This document shows, piece by piece, positions 36,058 to 44,387 of a DNA stretch of 64,000 nt. A program made the translations under genes and the position numbers. The notes under the pieces are model-generated. The model saw only the letters and a list, made by a program, of their open reading frames with translations, was not told where the DNA came from and made no database searches. Numbering within the stretch: the stretch's first letter is position 1; the number at the start of each line of letters is the position of its first letter. Location of the stretch: contig NZ_SDPV01000002.1 of the NCBI RefSeq assembly GCF_004135625.1, forward strand, positions 248,001 through 312,000, given 5' to 3'. Source of the stretch: Pelagerythrobacter rhizovicinus (GTDB taxonomy: Bacteria; Pseudomonadota; Alphaproteobacteria; Sphingomonadales; Sphingomonadaceae).

Positions 36058-36078
36058 AAAAGTCACACCTCGTGTGAC
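36058..36078 (-). terminator. Leftward hairpin with T-tract after rimO
   Basis: A perfect 7-bp inverted repeat, GTCACAC-CTC-GTGTGAC (36062-36078). Read leftward, it is followed by TTTT (36058-36061). It could be a weak leftward terminator, or an operator for the restriction gene that starts at 36250. No leftward protein gene precedes it. Confidence 0.35.
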
Positions 36079-36124
36079 CATTCGAGAGGCTTTGTCCACG
36101 TAACCTGTGGGGGTGCGCGAACCT

Positions 36125-36248
36125 AAAAAAGCGCCCCATCCGGGGCTGCGAATCGGCGGTGTGGAAGAGCCGACGCGAAGCTGGCAAGCGCGCGGCGTGT
36201 AGGAAAATGGCTTGTTGCCAAGTTCTCTCACGATGGGAATAACCATCG
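36125..36248 (-). ncRNA. Candidate leftward structured small RNA
   Basis: Four consecutive stem-loops fill this gap, read leftward: CGATGG/CCATCG (36231-36248), CTTG/CAAG with a GCAA loop (36211-36222), GCCG-A-CGCG/CGCGCGGC (36169-36196), and GCCCC/GGGGC (36132-36147). The last is followed by six T (36125-36130), a terminator form. No leftward gene exists to use it. A 3'-terminated small RNA is one reading; another is the tail of a gene cut by the restriction island. No promoter is evident. Confidence 0.3.
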
Positions 36249-36249
36249 C

Positions 36250-39045
36250 ATGAGGTTGGGGTGGGACGAGATCGCGCGGCGCGCGAAGGCTTTCAGCGAG
36301 GACTGGAAAGACGCCCACTACGAGAAGGGCGAGACGCACAGCTTCTATAACGATTTTTTCGAGGTCTTCGGCATCAAGCGGCGCCAGGTCGCGGACTACG
36401 AGCGGCGGGTAAAGCTGCTGAACAACAAGCAGGGTTTCATCGACCTGTTCTGGCCAAAAACGCTGCTGATCGAGCAGAAGAGCAGCAATCTCGACCTCCG
36501 CAAGGCGGAGACGCAGGCGCTGGATTACCTCGTCGGCATCCACCCGACCGAACAGCCGCGCTTCATCCTCACTTGCGACTTCCAGACGTGGGTGCTGCGC
36601 GACCGCGATTCATCGGGCGACCCGCTGACCTTCAAGCTGGCGGACCTGCACAAGCACGTCACTGCCTTCGACTTCATGCTCGGCCGCCGGGTCAGCTTCG
36701 AGCGGCAGGAAGCGGTCACGATCAAGGCCGCCGAGCTGATGGGCCGCATCCACGATGCGCTGGAGGAAGGCGGCTATACGGGCCACAATCTGGAACGGTT
36801 CCTGGTCCGCCTGCTGTTCTGCATGTTCGCGGACGACACCGGCATCTTCCAGCCGAAGGACATCTTCCTTCAACTGATCGAGCACGACACCGCGCCCGAC
36901 GGCAGCAATGTCGGCCGGGTGATCAACGAGCTGTTCGAAGTGCTCGATACACCCGAGGACCGGCGGCAGGCGAACCTGTCGGCGGAACTCAAGCAGTTCC
37001 CCTATGTCAACGGCGAGCTCTTCCGGGAGAACCTGCGCACGCCGGCCTTCACCAAGAAGATGCGCGAGGACCTGCTGGACTGCTGCCGCCATGACTGGTC
37101 TGCCGTGAGCCCGGCGATCTTCGGCAGCCTGTTCCAGTCCGTGATGGACGCGAAGGAGCGGCGCGCCAAGGGAGCACACTACACCTCCGAAGAAAACATC
37201 ATGAAGGTCATCGGGCCGCTGTTTCTCGACGACCTGCGGGACGAGCTGGAGAAACTGAAGGCGCGCAAGACGGCCAAGGACAAGGCGCTGCTGGAGTTCC
37301 AGGCGCGCCTTTCGCGCCTCACGTTCCTCGATCCCGCCTGCGGATGCGGCAACTTCCTGGTCATCGCCTATCGAGAGGTTCGCAGGCTGGAGCTCGAGTG
37401 TCTTCAGGAACTCTACGGCAACCAGCGGATCGACGCGGAGCTGATGACCCGCGTCACGGTCGACCAGTTCTACGGCATCGAATACGAGGAATTCCCGGCG
37501 ATGATCGCCGAAGTCGCGATGTGGATGACCGACCACATCGCCAACAATGCAATCAACGAGGCATTCCGGCTCAACTATGCACGCATTCCGCTGAAGGGCG
37601 GCGCGCATATCCGCCACGGCGATGCGCTGGAGATCGACTGGAACGAGGTGCTGCCGGCGGAGAAATGCCGCTATGTGATGGGCAATCCGCCGTTCGTGGG
37701 CGCGAAGTATCAGACGCAGTTCCAGCGCGAGCAGGTACGGCGGATAGCGAATCTTGGCGGCTCCGGTGGAACACTCGATTATGTCGCGGCGTGGTTCCTG
37801 AAGGCCGGGGCATACATCCAGCCCAACAAGCGCGTACGGATCGCCTTTGTTGCCACCAATTCGATCACCCAGGGCGAGCAGGTCGCGCAGCTCTGGCCTC
37901 TGCTGTTCGACCGCTACGGACTTGAGATCGCCTTCGCCCACCGAACCTTCAACTGGTTCAGCGAGGCGCGCGGCAAGGCGCACGTCCACGTCGTGATCGC
38001 AGGCCTGACGCACCGCGATTTCGAGCCGGGCGAGAAGCGGCTGTTCAGCTATCCGGACATCAAGAGCGATCCGGTGGAGAGCCGGCACGGCGCGCTGACG
38101 GCTTATCTGTTCGATGCAAGAGCGGTGGCAGACCGGCACCTCGTCGTAAAGGAGGAGAGTGCTCCGATAAACTCGGCACCACGTCTCATCAGCGGCAGCC
38201 AACCAATCGATGGTGGACACCTGATATTCGAGCCGGATGAACGACTTGAGTTCCTTGCAAAGGAGCCGGCCGCGAGGGACTGGATGCGCCGGTATATCGG
38301 CGCCGCCGATTTCATCAAAGGGGGTGAGCGGTGGATTCTCGCGTTGCAGGACATCTCACCGGCAGATTTGCGGCGGATGCCCCATGTGCTCGAGAGGCTC
38401 GCGCGGGTCCGAGAGTTTCGTAGCGAGAGTAAGCGAGTGAGCACTCTCGCGATTGCTGATCAACCAACGCGCTTCAATGTCGAGGCTATCCCGAAGGAGC
38501 CGTTTCTTGCGCTCCCAGAGGTCAGTTCAGAACGGCGTGACTACATCCCGATCGGTTGGCTTGAGCCGCCCAGCATCCCGAGCAATAAAATGCGCTTCCT
38601 GCCGGAAGCGACTGTGTGGGAGTTTGGCGTGCTTACCAGTAGGATGCACATGGCGTGGTTGAAGCACGTCGGAGGGCGACTTGAGAGCCGCTATCAGTAC
38701 GGAATCGGGATCGTCTACAACACATTTCCTTGGCCCGGTGCCTCGCCCTCGCAGATCTCGAAAGTTAAAGAATTCGCGCGAGCCGTGCTCGACGCCCGCG
38801 CCGCGCATCCCGCGAGCAGCCTGGCCGATCTCTACGATCCCGACACTATGCCCGCCAACCTGCGCAAGGCCCACCGCGCCCTCGATGCGGCGGTGGATCG
38901 GCTCTACCGCCGCACGCCGTTCGACAGCGATCGCGACCGGGTCGAACACCTGTTCGGGCTCTACGAGCAAATGGTGAACCCGCTCCAGACCAAGGGCGCG
39001 GCGAAGAACAGGCGCGTGGCGCGCAAGGCAGCGAAGGCGAACTGA
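36250..39045 (+). CDS. MmeI-like type IIL restriction-modification enzyme
   Basis: A 931-residue single-chain enzyme that both cuts and methylates DNA, as in the MmeI family. The N-terminal nuclease has the exact D-X9-E-X-K pattern (Asp65, Glu75, Lys77 in LIEQKSS). A helical linker follows to ~300. The adenine methyltransferase has motif I FLDPACGCGNF (~358) and motif IV GNPPF (~478). The target recognition domain lies at about 620-840 and its DNA looks less GC-rich than the rest. No strong ribosome site precedes the ATG, which directly follows a hairpin. It probably modifies one strand of an asymmetric site; the site is not readable. Confidence 0.88.
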   Translation: MRLGWDEIARRAKAFSEDWKDAHYEKGETHSFYNDFFEVFGIKRRQVADYERRVKLLNNKQGFIDLFWPKTLLIEQKSSNLDLRKAETQALDYLVGIHPTEQPRFILTCDFQTWVLRDRDSSGDPLTFKLADLHKHVTAFDFMLGRRVSFERQEAVTIKAAELMGRIHDALEEGGYTGHNLERFLVRLLFCMFADDTGIFQPKDIFLQLIEHDTAPDGSNVGRVINELFEVLDTPEDRRQANLSAELKQFPYVNGELFRENLRTPAFTKKMREDLLDCCRHDWSAVSPAIFGSLFQSVMDAKERRAKGAHYTSEENIMKVIGPLFLDDLRDELEKLKARKTAKDKALLEFQARLSRLTFLDPACGCGNFLVIAYREVRRLELECLQELYGNQRIDAELMTRVTVDQFYGIEYEEFPAMIAEVAMWMTDHIANNAINEAFRLNYARIPLKGGAHIRHGDALEIDWNEVLPAEKCRYVMGNPPFVGAKYQTQFQREQVRRIANLGGSGGTLDYVAAWFLKAGAYIQPNKRVRIAFVATNSITQGEQVAQLWPLLFDRYGLEIAFAHRTFNWFSEARGKAHVHVVIAGLTHRDFEPGEKRLFSYPDIKSDPVESRHGALTAYLFDARAVADRHLVVKEESAPINSAPRLISGSQPIDGGHLIFEPDERLEFLAKEPAARDWMRRYIGAADFIKGGERWILALQDISPADLRRMPHVLERLARVREFRSESKRVSTLAIADQPTRFNVEAIPKEPFLALPEVSSERRDYIPIGWLEPPSIPSNKMRFLPEATVWEFGVLTSRMHMAWLKHVGGRLESRYQYGIGIVYNTFPWPGASPSQISKVKEFARAVLDARAAHPASSLADLYDPDTMPANLRKAHRALDAAVDRLYRRTPFDSDRDRVEHLFGLYEQMVNPLQTKGAAKNRRVARKAAKAN

Positions 39046-39049
39046 CGCG

Positions 39050-39412
39050 GTGGAAACGACCGAGAAGATCGTCGAGGCCTACGTTCGCTACGTGAAGGGT
39101 TGGGCCACGATTCCGAACCTGCGCTGCGGCGGCCAGGGGCAGAAGGAAATCGACCTCTTCGCCATCAATCCCGTGACCGACGAGCGCTGGCATATCGAGA
39201 CCAGCGTCTCGATTGCGAGCGGCTTCAGCAAGCTGACGAACGACTTCTATGAAGAGGGCGAACACAAGATCCGGGTCAAGGCGGCCACTGCGCGGCGCAA
39301 GCTCGGCTCCTTCATGGCTGAGAAGTTCGGGCATCCGGCGGTGTCGGCCAAGCTGGCGGAGTACGGCTGCCAGGAAAGCGGGCTGAAGCGCGCCATCGTG
39401 ACGTGGGATTGA
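39050..39412 (+). pseudogene. Companion gene of the restriction enzyme, 5' part, frameshifted
   Basis: An open frame of 120 codons from a GTG 4 bp after the restriction gene. The protein contains GGQGQKEIDLFAINPVTDERWHIETSVSI-like sequence, split here as EIDLFAINP (Asp) and WHIETSVS (Glu). This spacing recalls PD-(D/E)xK nuclease folds, although the usual Lys is Ser. It stops at 39410-39412 within VTWD. The next frame then continues coding-like sequence (PGVPEAARELGVEVWLLPDL), as if one base were deleted (TGG to TG). Either the gene is broken or the assembly has an error. Family not recognised. Confidence 0.6.
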
Positions 39413-39716
39413 AGCCGGGAGTGCCGGAAGCGGCCAGGGAACTGGGCGTCGAAGTTTGGCTGCTGCCCGACCTGATGCAAGAGATCGCCGCCGAGGGCCG
39501 CAAGGGGAACAGCTACTTCGGCGACGACACCCTGCGAACTATCACGCTGTTTGCCCGGGGCATCTCCGCTTAATTGCCAGCGGCGATCACGTAACGCCTG
39601 CCGCCGAGTACTGGCCGCAGTTCCGCGACGTCGCGGCGCGTATCAACGAACTTCTCCACCGCTTCGACGAGGCCGACCATTTCGGGAGAAGTGCTCGCCG
39701 GCGGAAGTGTATTTGA
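39413..39716 (+). pseudogene. Downstream remnant of the broken companion gene, in two shifted frames
   Basis: This 304-bp stretch has no intact gene. Coding-like sequence runs first in one frame (39415-39573: GVPEAARELGVEVWLLPDL then GDDTLRTITLFARGIS, then a stop). It then runs in the next frame (39585-39716: AAEYWPQFRDVAARINELL then HRFDEADHF, stop at 39714). Both shifts go the same way relative to 39050, as two single-base deletions would produce. The ancestral protein would be about 220 residues. Between here and 39821 only a Fur-box-like site is visible. Confidence 0.45.
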
Positions 39717-39771
39717 TGGATGGGAGAGACGAGCGCCGAGCCTATCGCAGGCCGCAGCCGCCGCTCTTATT

Positions 39772-39790
39772 GCAACTGATTATCATTGAC
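39772..39790. promoter_or_regulatory. Fur-box-like operator for the iron operon
   Basis: GCAACTGATTATCATTGAC matches 13 of 19 positions of the Fur consensus, including the core TGAT(T/A)ATCATT. It lies about 32 bp upstream of the PepSY gene, which heads an operon with a TonB-dependent siderophore receptor. This is the expected position for iron-responsive repression. Confidence 0.6.
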
Positions 39791-39821
39791 CCACGCCGCC
39801 CCGCCTCCTAGGCGGCGGCGC

Positions 39822-40976
39822 ATGCGGCGTAGCACCATCCGTGCCTGGTATCTGGTTCACAAGTGGAGCAGCATCGTGCCCACGGTGTTCCTGCTCATGC
39901 TGTGCCTGACCGGTCTGCCGCTGATCTTCCATGACGAGATCGAGGCGCTTGAGGGGGTCGATTACGAAACCGCCCTCCCCGGCGCGCCCTCGGCGGAGAG
40001 CGGGGTGCCGCTCGACACGATGGTGGCGACCGCGCTGGCGGAGCGGCCGGGCGAAGTGCCGCTGTTCATGGCCTTCAGCCAGGAAAGCCCGCTGCTGACC
40101 GTCACCACCGGCCCCAGCCCCGACGCGGCGGGGGAGGACATGACGCTGCTGTTCTTCGACCGCGCGACCGGCGAATCGCTCGGGCCCGCGCCGGGCGGCG
40201 GGGTGATGGACTTCCTCCTCCAGCTCCACACCGACATGTTTCTCGGTCAGCCGGGCATGTGGCTGCTCGGGGCGATGGGCGCGCTGTTCGTCGTCGCGCT
40301 GATCTCGGGCACGGTGCTCTACGCGCCGTTCATGCGGCGGCTGCGATTCGGCACTCTGCGGATGGACCGCAGCCGCCGCGTCGGGCGGCTCGACCAGCAC
40401 AACCTCGGCGGGATCGTGATCCTCGCCTGGGCGCTGGTCGTCGGCGGCACCGGCGTGATCAACGCCTTCGCCGATCCGCTGACCGACGCCTGGCGCGAGG
40501 GCGAGCTGGCAGCGATGACCGCCGAGCATGGCGGCGCCCAGGCGGTCGCGCCGGCCGACTATGGCTCGCTCGATGCCGCGATGGCCGAGGCGCAGGCGGT
40601 TCTGCCCGGCCGCAACCCGCAGTTCATCGCCTTCCCCGGCGGCGGCTGGAGCACCGCGCGCCATTACGCGGTGTTCTTCCAGGGCGACCGGCCGCTGACC
40701 CAGCACCTGCTCACCCCCGCGCTGATCGACGCCGAAAGCGGCGAACTGGTCGACGCGCGCGCCATGCCCGCGCTGAACCAGGCGTTGATGATGTCCAAGC
40801 CGCTGCATTTCGGCGACTACGGCGGGCTGCCGCTCAAGATCGTCTGGGCACTACTGACGCTGGCGACCATCTGGGTGCTGTGGACCGGTGTGCTGCTCTG
40901 GTGGCGCCGCAGCCCGGGCGCGATCGAGCGGCGCGTGACGGAAATCGATGGCGGAGCAGAAGGGCGGCTCGCGTGA
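39822..40976 (+). CDS. PepSY-associated TM-helix protein (iron-uptake linked)
   Basis: A 384-residue inner-membrane protein of the PepSY-TM family. The first helix starts AWYLVHKWSSIVPTVFLL (about 8-30), the two central helices are near 140-165 and 190-215, and a C-terminal helix lies near 340-360 (VLWTGVLLWWRR). Conserved HKW and QLHTDMFL features are present. Members next to siderophore receptors are thought to reduce ferric siderophore or release its iron, but this is not proven here. A TTG 36 bp upstream could extend it; I prefer the ATG. A Fur-like box is upstream. Confidence 0.85.
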   Translation: MRRSTIRAWYLVHKWSSIVPTVFLLMLCLTGLPLIFHDEIEALEGVDYETALPGAPSAESGVPLDTMVATALAERPGEVPLFMAFSQESPLLTVTTGPSPDAAGEDMTLLFFDRATGESLGPAPGGGVMDFLLQLHTDMFLGQPGMWLLGAMGALFVVALISGTVLYAPFMRRLRFGTLRMDRSRRVGRLDQHNLGGIVILAWALVVGGTGVINAFADPLTDAWREGELAAMTAEHGGAQAVAPADYGSLDAAMAEAQAVLPGRNPQFIAFPGGGWSTARHYAVFFQGDRPLTQHLLTPALIDAESGELVDARAMPALNQALMMSKPLHFGDYGGLPLKIVWALLTLATIWVLWTGVLLWWRRSPGAIERRVTEIDGGAEGRLA

Positions 40977-41200
40977 AGCCTTTCGCTGCCCCGAGAACCT
41001 CCCGCACCAGCCGGGGCCTGGCAGGCATCTTCGCGCTGCCGCTCGTGCTGTTCGCCGCGAGCATGGCCGGGCTCGTGCTCGGTCTCACCGGCGACGGCGC
41101 ACCCGATGTCGCCGCCTGGGTTCTGCTTTCGCTTCCTCTCCTCGCGGTTCTCGTCGCCTGGCGGCGGCGCGGCCGCCGTTCCTCCCAACGAAAGAGCTGA
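40973..41200 (+). CDS. Small two-helix membrane protein of the iron operon
   Basis: A 75-residue protein with two hydrophobic helices (about 17-40 and 46-62), a basic N-terminus and a basic C-terminus. The GTG start overlaps the PepSY gene stop (GTGA), and the siderophore receptor follows 1 bp after its stop. I do not recognise a family. Its position between PepSY and receptor genes suggests a role in the same iron-uptake process. Confidence 0.72.
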   Translation: MKPFAAPRTSRTSRGLAGIFALPLVLFAASMAGLVLGLTGDGAPDVAAWVLLSLPLLAVLVAWRRRGRRSSQRKS

Positions 41201-41201
41201 C

Positions 41202-43328
41202 ATGACCGTTCGTTACGCCTTCACGGCCTCCGCCCTCGCGCTCGCCGCCACTGCCGCGCCCGCTCTCGCGCAGGACAGCGCCGAGGAGATCGTCGTCACC
41301 GCGCAGCGCGCCAACGCGACCGAGGTCACCAACGGCGGCGATGCCGGCGTCCTGGGCAACAAGCATGCGGCAGACCTCGCCTTCTCGATCCGCAGCTTCG
41401 ATGAATCGCTGATCCTCAACCAGCAGCCGCTGACGCTGGGCGAAGTGCTCGACAACGATCCGACGGTGCGCACGACCTACGGCTTCGGCAATGCCTCGGA
41501 ACTGTTCGTGATCCGCGGCTTCCCGCTGTTCGGCGACGACGTGGGCGTGAACGGCCTCTACGGCATCGCCCCCCGCCAGATCGTCGCACCCGAGCTTTAC
41601 GACAGCGTGCAGGTGCTGAACGGCGCGAGCGCGTTCCTCAACGGCGCAGCGCCGGGCGGGTCGTCGCTCGGCGGGTCGGTGAATCTCAAGCTCAAGCGCG
41701 CCGGATTCGACCCGCTGACGCGCGCGACGCTTGGCTACACCTCGGGCGCCCACTTCGGCGGCAGCTTCGACGTCTCCCGCCGGTTCGGCGACAACGGCGA
41801 GTGGGGCCTGCGCATCAACGGCGCCTACCGCGACGGCGAAACCTCGGTCGACCGCGAGGACCGGCGGACGCAGGTGATCGGCGGCGCGCTCGACTACGAC
41901 GGCGGCAATTTCCGCGCGGCGCTCGACCTCGCCTACCAGAACGTGCGGGTGGATTCGCTGCGGCCCAAGGTGACGTTGGATCCCAACCTGACCGCGATTC
42001 CCCGCGTGCCCGACGCCGATGCGAACTACGCGCAGGACTTCACCTATACCGAGATGCGCGATGTGTTCGGCACGCTGAGCCTCGAATGGGACATCGCCGA
42101 CAACGCGCTGCTCTATGCGCGCGCCGGTGCCCGCGACGGGCGCGAGGATGGCATCTACAGCCGTATCACCCTGACGGATGCGGCAACGGGCGCCGCGACC
42201 GGGGCTGGACTGATCGTGCCGCGCACCGACAACAACGAGGCGGCCGAGGCCGGCATCCGAGTCAACCTCGGCGAGACGGTGACGCACGAGTTCAACTTCG
42301 GCGGCAGCGTGAACTGGCAGACCAACCGCAACGCCTTCGATTTCCGGGACAATTTTGCCACCAATCTCTACGACACCCCGCAGGTGGCACTGCCGCCCTC
42401 GACGGTCGCGCCGTGGAATCCCGGCGGCGATCTCGACGATCCCTTCCCGATCGTGAAGAGCCGCCTGTGGAGCGCCTTCGCCTCCGACACGGTCGGACTG
42501 TGGGACGAGCGCGTGCTGATCACCGGCGGCCTTCGCATGCAGACGATCCATGTCGAGAACTACCTCGCCGCCAACGGCCAGCTCGACACGGTGTACGACA
42601 AGGACGCAATCACCCCGGTCGTCGGTGTGGTGTTCAAGCCGCTGCCTTACGTCTCGCTCTACGCCAACCGGATCGAGGCGTTGCAGCAGGGCGCGGTTGC
42701 GCCGCTGGAGAGCGCGCTGGAGAACCGCGGCGAAGTGCTCGCCCCGCGCAAGTCGACCCAATACGAGGCCGGGGCCAAGCTCGCGCTGGGTCGGTTCCTC
42801 TACGCCGGACTGGCGTTTTACCAAATCGAACGGCCAGGCGACGGCACGATTACCGAACCCGATGGGACGCAGCGCTATGGCTATATCGGCGAGCAGCGGC
42901 ATCGCGGGATCGAGTTCACGGTCAACGGCGAACCCGTCGAAGGTCTTCGGCTGATCGCGGGCCTCTCGACCATCGACGCCGAGCTAGAGGGCGGCGCTGA
43001 CGTCGCGGGCGTCCCCGGCTTCACCGCCAATGCCAACGTGGAGTGGGATACGCCATTCGTGCCGGGCCTGACGCTGACCGGGCGCATGACGCACACCGGC
43101 AAGCAATGGGCCGATACGGCGAACACGCTGCGTCTCGACGACTGGACCGTGTTCGATCTCGGCGCGCGCTATGTCGTCGCGGCCGGCGGCGCCCCGGTCA
43201 CGCTGCGGCTGACGATCGATAACGTGGCCGACAAGCGCTACTGGGCTTCCGGCTTCGATGCTTTCAGCGCCGCCCTGCTCCAGGGCCGCCCTCGCACGGT
43301 GAACGCGTCGGTCTCGGTCGACTTCTAG
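41202..43328 (+). CDS. TonB-dependent siderophore receptor
   Basis: A 708-residue outer-membrane receptor. The signal peptide ends at APALA (about 18), and a TonB-box-like EEIVVTAQR follows. The plug domain has LGEVLDNDPTVRTTYGFG, FVIRGFPLFGDD and QVLNGASAFLNGAAPGGSSLGG, as in the siderophore-receptor (FhuA/FecA-like) subfamily. The barrel ends with VNASVSVDF. It is the last gene of the Fur-box operon. The ligand, probably a ferric siderophore, cannot be named. The ATG at 41202 is chosen by the signal peptide. Confidence 0.92.
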   Translation: MTVRYAFTASALALAATAAPALAQDSAEEIVVTAQRANATEVTNGGDAGVLGNKHAADLAFSIRSFDESLILNQQPLTLGEVLDNDPTVRTTYGFGNASELFVIRGFPLFGDDVGVNGLYGIAPRQIVAPELYDSVQVLNGASAFLNGAAPGGSSLGGSVNLKLKRAGFDPLTRATLGYTSGAHFGGSFDVSRRFGDNGEWGLRINGAYRDGETSVDREDRRTQVIGGALDYDGGNFRAALDLAYQNVRVDSLRPKVTLDPNLTAIPRVPDADANYAQDFTYTEMRDVFGTLSLEWDIADNALLYARAGARDGREDGIYSRITLTDAATGAATGAGLIVPRTDNNEAAEAGIRVNLGETVTHEFNFGGSVNWQTNRNAFDFRDNFATNLYDTPQVALPPSTVAPWNPGGDLDDPFPIVKSRLWSAFASDTVGLWDERVLITGGLRMQTIHVENYLAANGQLDTVYDKDAITPVVGVVFKPLPYVSLYANRIEALQQGAVAPLESALENRGEVLAPRKSTQYEAGAKLALGRFLYAGLAFYQIERPGDGTITEPDGTQRYGYIGEQRHRGIEFTVNGEPVEGLRLIAGLSTIDAELEGGADVAGVPGFTANANVEWDTPFVPGLTLTGRMTHTGKQWADTANTLRLDDWTVFDLGARYVVAAGGAPVTLRLTIDNVADKRYWASGFDAFSAALLQGRPRTVNASVSVDF

Positions 43329-43338
43329 CGCCCGAACT

Positions 43339-43914
43339 TCAACGCAGCGTCCGCAGCGTCAGAGAGCGGCGGGTGACGGCCATGGGGGCGATCGAGTGCT
43401 CCCATGCCTCGCGCGCCTCGCCCCTCAGCAGGTAGAGCGAGCGCGGCGGCAGCTCGATGCTGCGGCGTTCGAAGCCCTGCGCCCTGCGGCGGCGCAGGCG
43501 CAGGACCGCAGGCGCCGAGAGCGAGAGGCCGAGGACCTCACCATACTGCGGCCGGTCGCGGTGCCAGCCGATGCCTGCGCCGGGATCGTAGCGGATCAGC
43601 AGCGCCTGCACGAAATCCTGCGGATCGCGGCCGGCGAGCGGTGCGAGACGCATCCGCAGGGCTTCGATCCAATCCGGCAGCGGCGGTGCCTCGGCCACTC
43701 TGCCGCGCTGGTAGTCGTAGGCCGATCCGTAGTTCGCCGTCAGCCGCTTGCCGCGCCACTGGCCGAACTGGAACGGCTCGAGCGGGGCGGCATCGATCCG
43801 CTCCTCGAGAGCGCGCTCCTCCTCGGCGCCGATCGCATCCTCGACCAGCAGCATGCCGGGCACCGGCGCCACGGCCTGCCCTTCGGGGGCGAAAAGGTCG
43901 CGCTGGAAACCCAT
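43339..43914 (-). CDS. alkB: AlkB-like 2-oxoglutarate/Fe(II) dioxygenase
   Basis: A 191-residue AlkB-family dioxygenase that removes alkyl groups from DNA or RNA bases by oxidation. Iron ligands are His118 and Asp120 in GWHRDRPQYG and His173 in EHSIAP. The 2-oxoglutarate-binding arginines are at the end (RRSLTLRTL). It is compact compared with E. coli AlkB. The ATG at 43914 is the conserved start, MGFQRDLF. It is tightly divergent from the YjbQ gene, only 18 bp away, so both may share one small promoter region. Confidence 0.88.
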   Translation of the reverse strand: MGFQRDLFAPEGQAVAPVPGMLLVEDAIGAEEERALEERIDAAPLEPFQFGQWRGKRLTANYGSAYDYQRGRVAEAPPLPDWIEALRMRLAPLAGRDPQDFVQALLIRYDPGAGIGWHRDRPQYGEVLGLSLSAPAVLRLRRRRAQGFERRSIELPPRSLYLLRGEAREAWEHSIAPMAVTRRSLTLRTLR

Positions 43915-43932
43915 GGCGCCTATATGGGTGCG

Positions 43933-44352
43933 ATGCCGCATCACGCCACCACGCTTGCCTTCGACACCCGAGGGCCGGGCCTGACCGAGATTACGCGCGA
44001 GGTCGCTGACTGGCTCGCCACCACCGGGATCGAGACCGGCCTGCTCACCGCGATGTGTCGCCACACCTCGGCCTCGCTGCTGATCAACGAGAACGCCGCC
44101 CGCGCGGTGCAGCACGACCTGATCGCCTGGCTCGGCCGCGTCGCGCCCGAAGGGCCGCACTACCTGCACGACGACGAGGGGCCGGACGACATGCCGGCGC
44201 ATCTCAAGGCCGCGCTCACCGGCGTCAGCCACTCGATCCCGGTTTCGGAGGGGCGGATGATGCTCGGCACCTGGCAGGGCCTGTTCCTTGCCGAGCATCG
44301 CGCCCGCCCGCACCGCCGCGAAGTCGCGCTGCACCTGGTGGGGGAACCGTAG
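43933..44352 (+). CDS. YjbQ/UPF0047-family protein
   Basis: A 139-residue protein of the YjbQ family. Conserved features are CRHTSASLLINENA near 40, HDDEGPDDMPAHLKAAL near 78, and GTWQGLFLAEHR near 110, which supply the histidines of a metal-like site. Some members can replace thiamine phosphate synthase, but the true role is not known. The start may be ATG 43924 (three residues longer) or 43933. It is divergent from the AlkB-like gene. Confidence 0.86.
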   Translation: MPHHATTLAFDTRGPGLTEITREVADWLATTGIETGLLTAMCRHTSASLLINENAARAVQHDLIAWLGRVAPEGPHYLHDDEGPDDMPAHLKAALTGVSHSIPVSEGRMMLGTWQGLFLAEHRARPHRREVALHLVGEP

Positions 44353-44387
44353 AACAGCGGGTGAAGCCGCGCGGTGCAATCCCTTCG

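Noticed and set aside
36100-36130. tRNA 3' end or attachment site next to the restriction island
   Set aside because: GGTTCGCGCACCCCC-like sequence on the leftward strand does not fold into a T-arm with an acceptor stem, and no direct repeat was found at the right edge.
36121-36150. A AAA AAG slippery heptamer followed by a hairpin, as in programmed -1 frameshifting
   Set aside because: No open reading frame runs through it on the rightward strand; the leftward T-tract reading is simpler.
33523-36543. A leftward open frame of about 1000 codons across rimO and into the restriction gene
   Set aside because: High-GC shadow of real rightward genes; it lacks protein-like hydrophobic pattern and known motifs, and passes through the stem-loop gap.
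39717-39821. Small gene after the broken companion gene
   Set aside because: No start with a ribosome site and no protein-like frame; the stretch holds only the Fur-like box and GC-rich leader.
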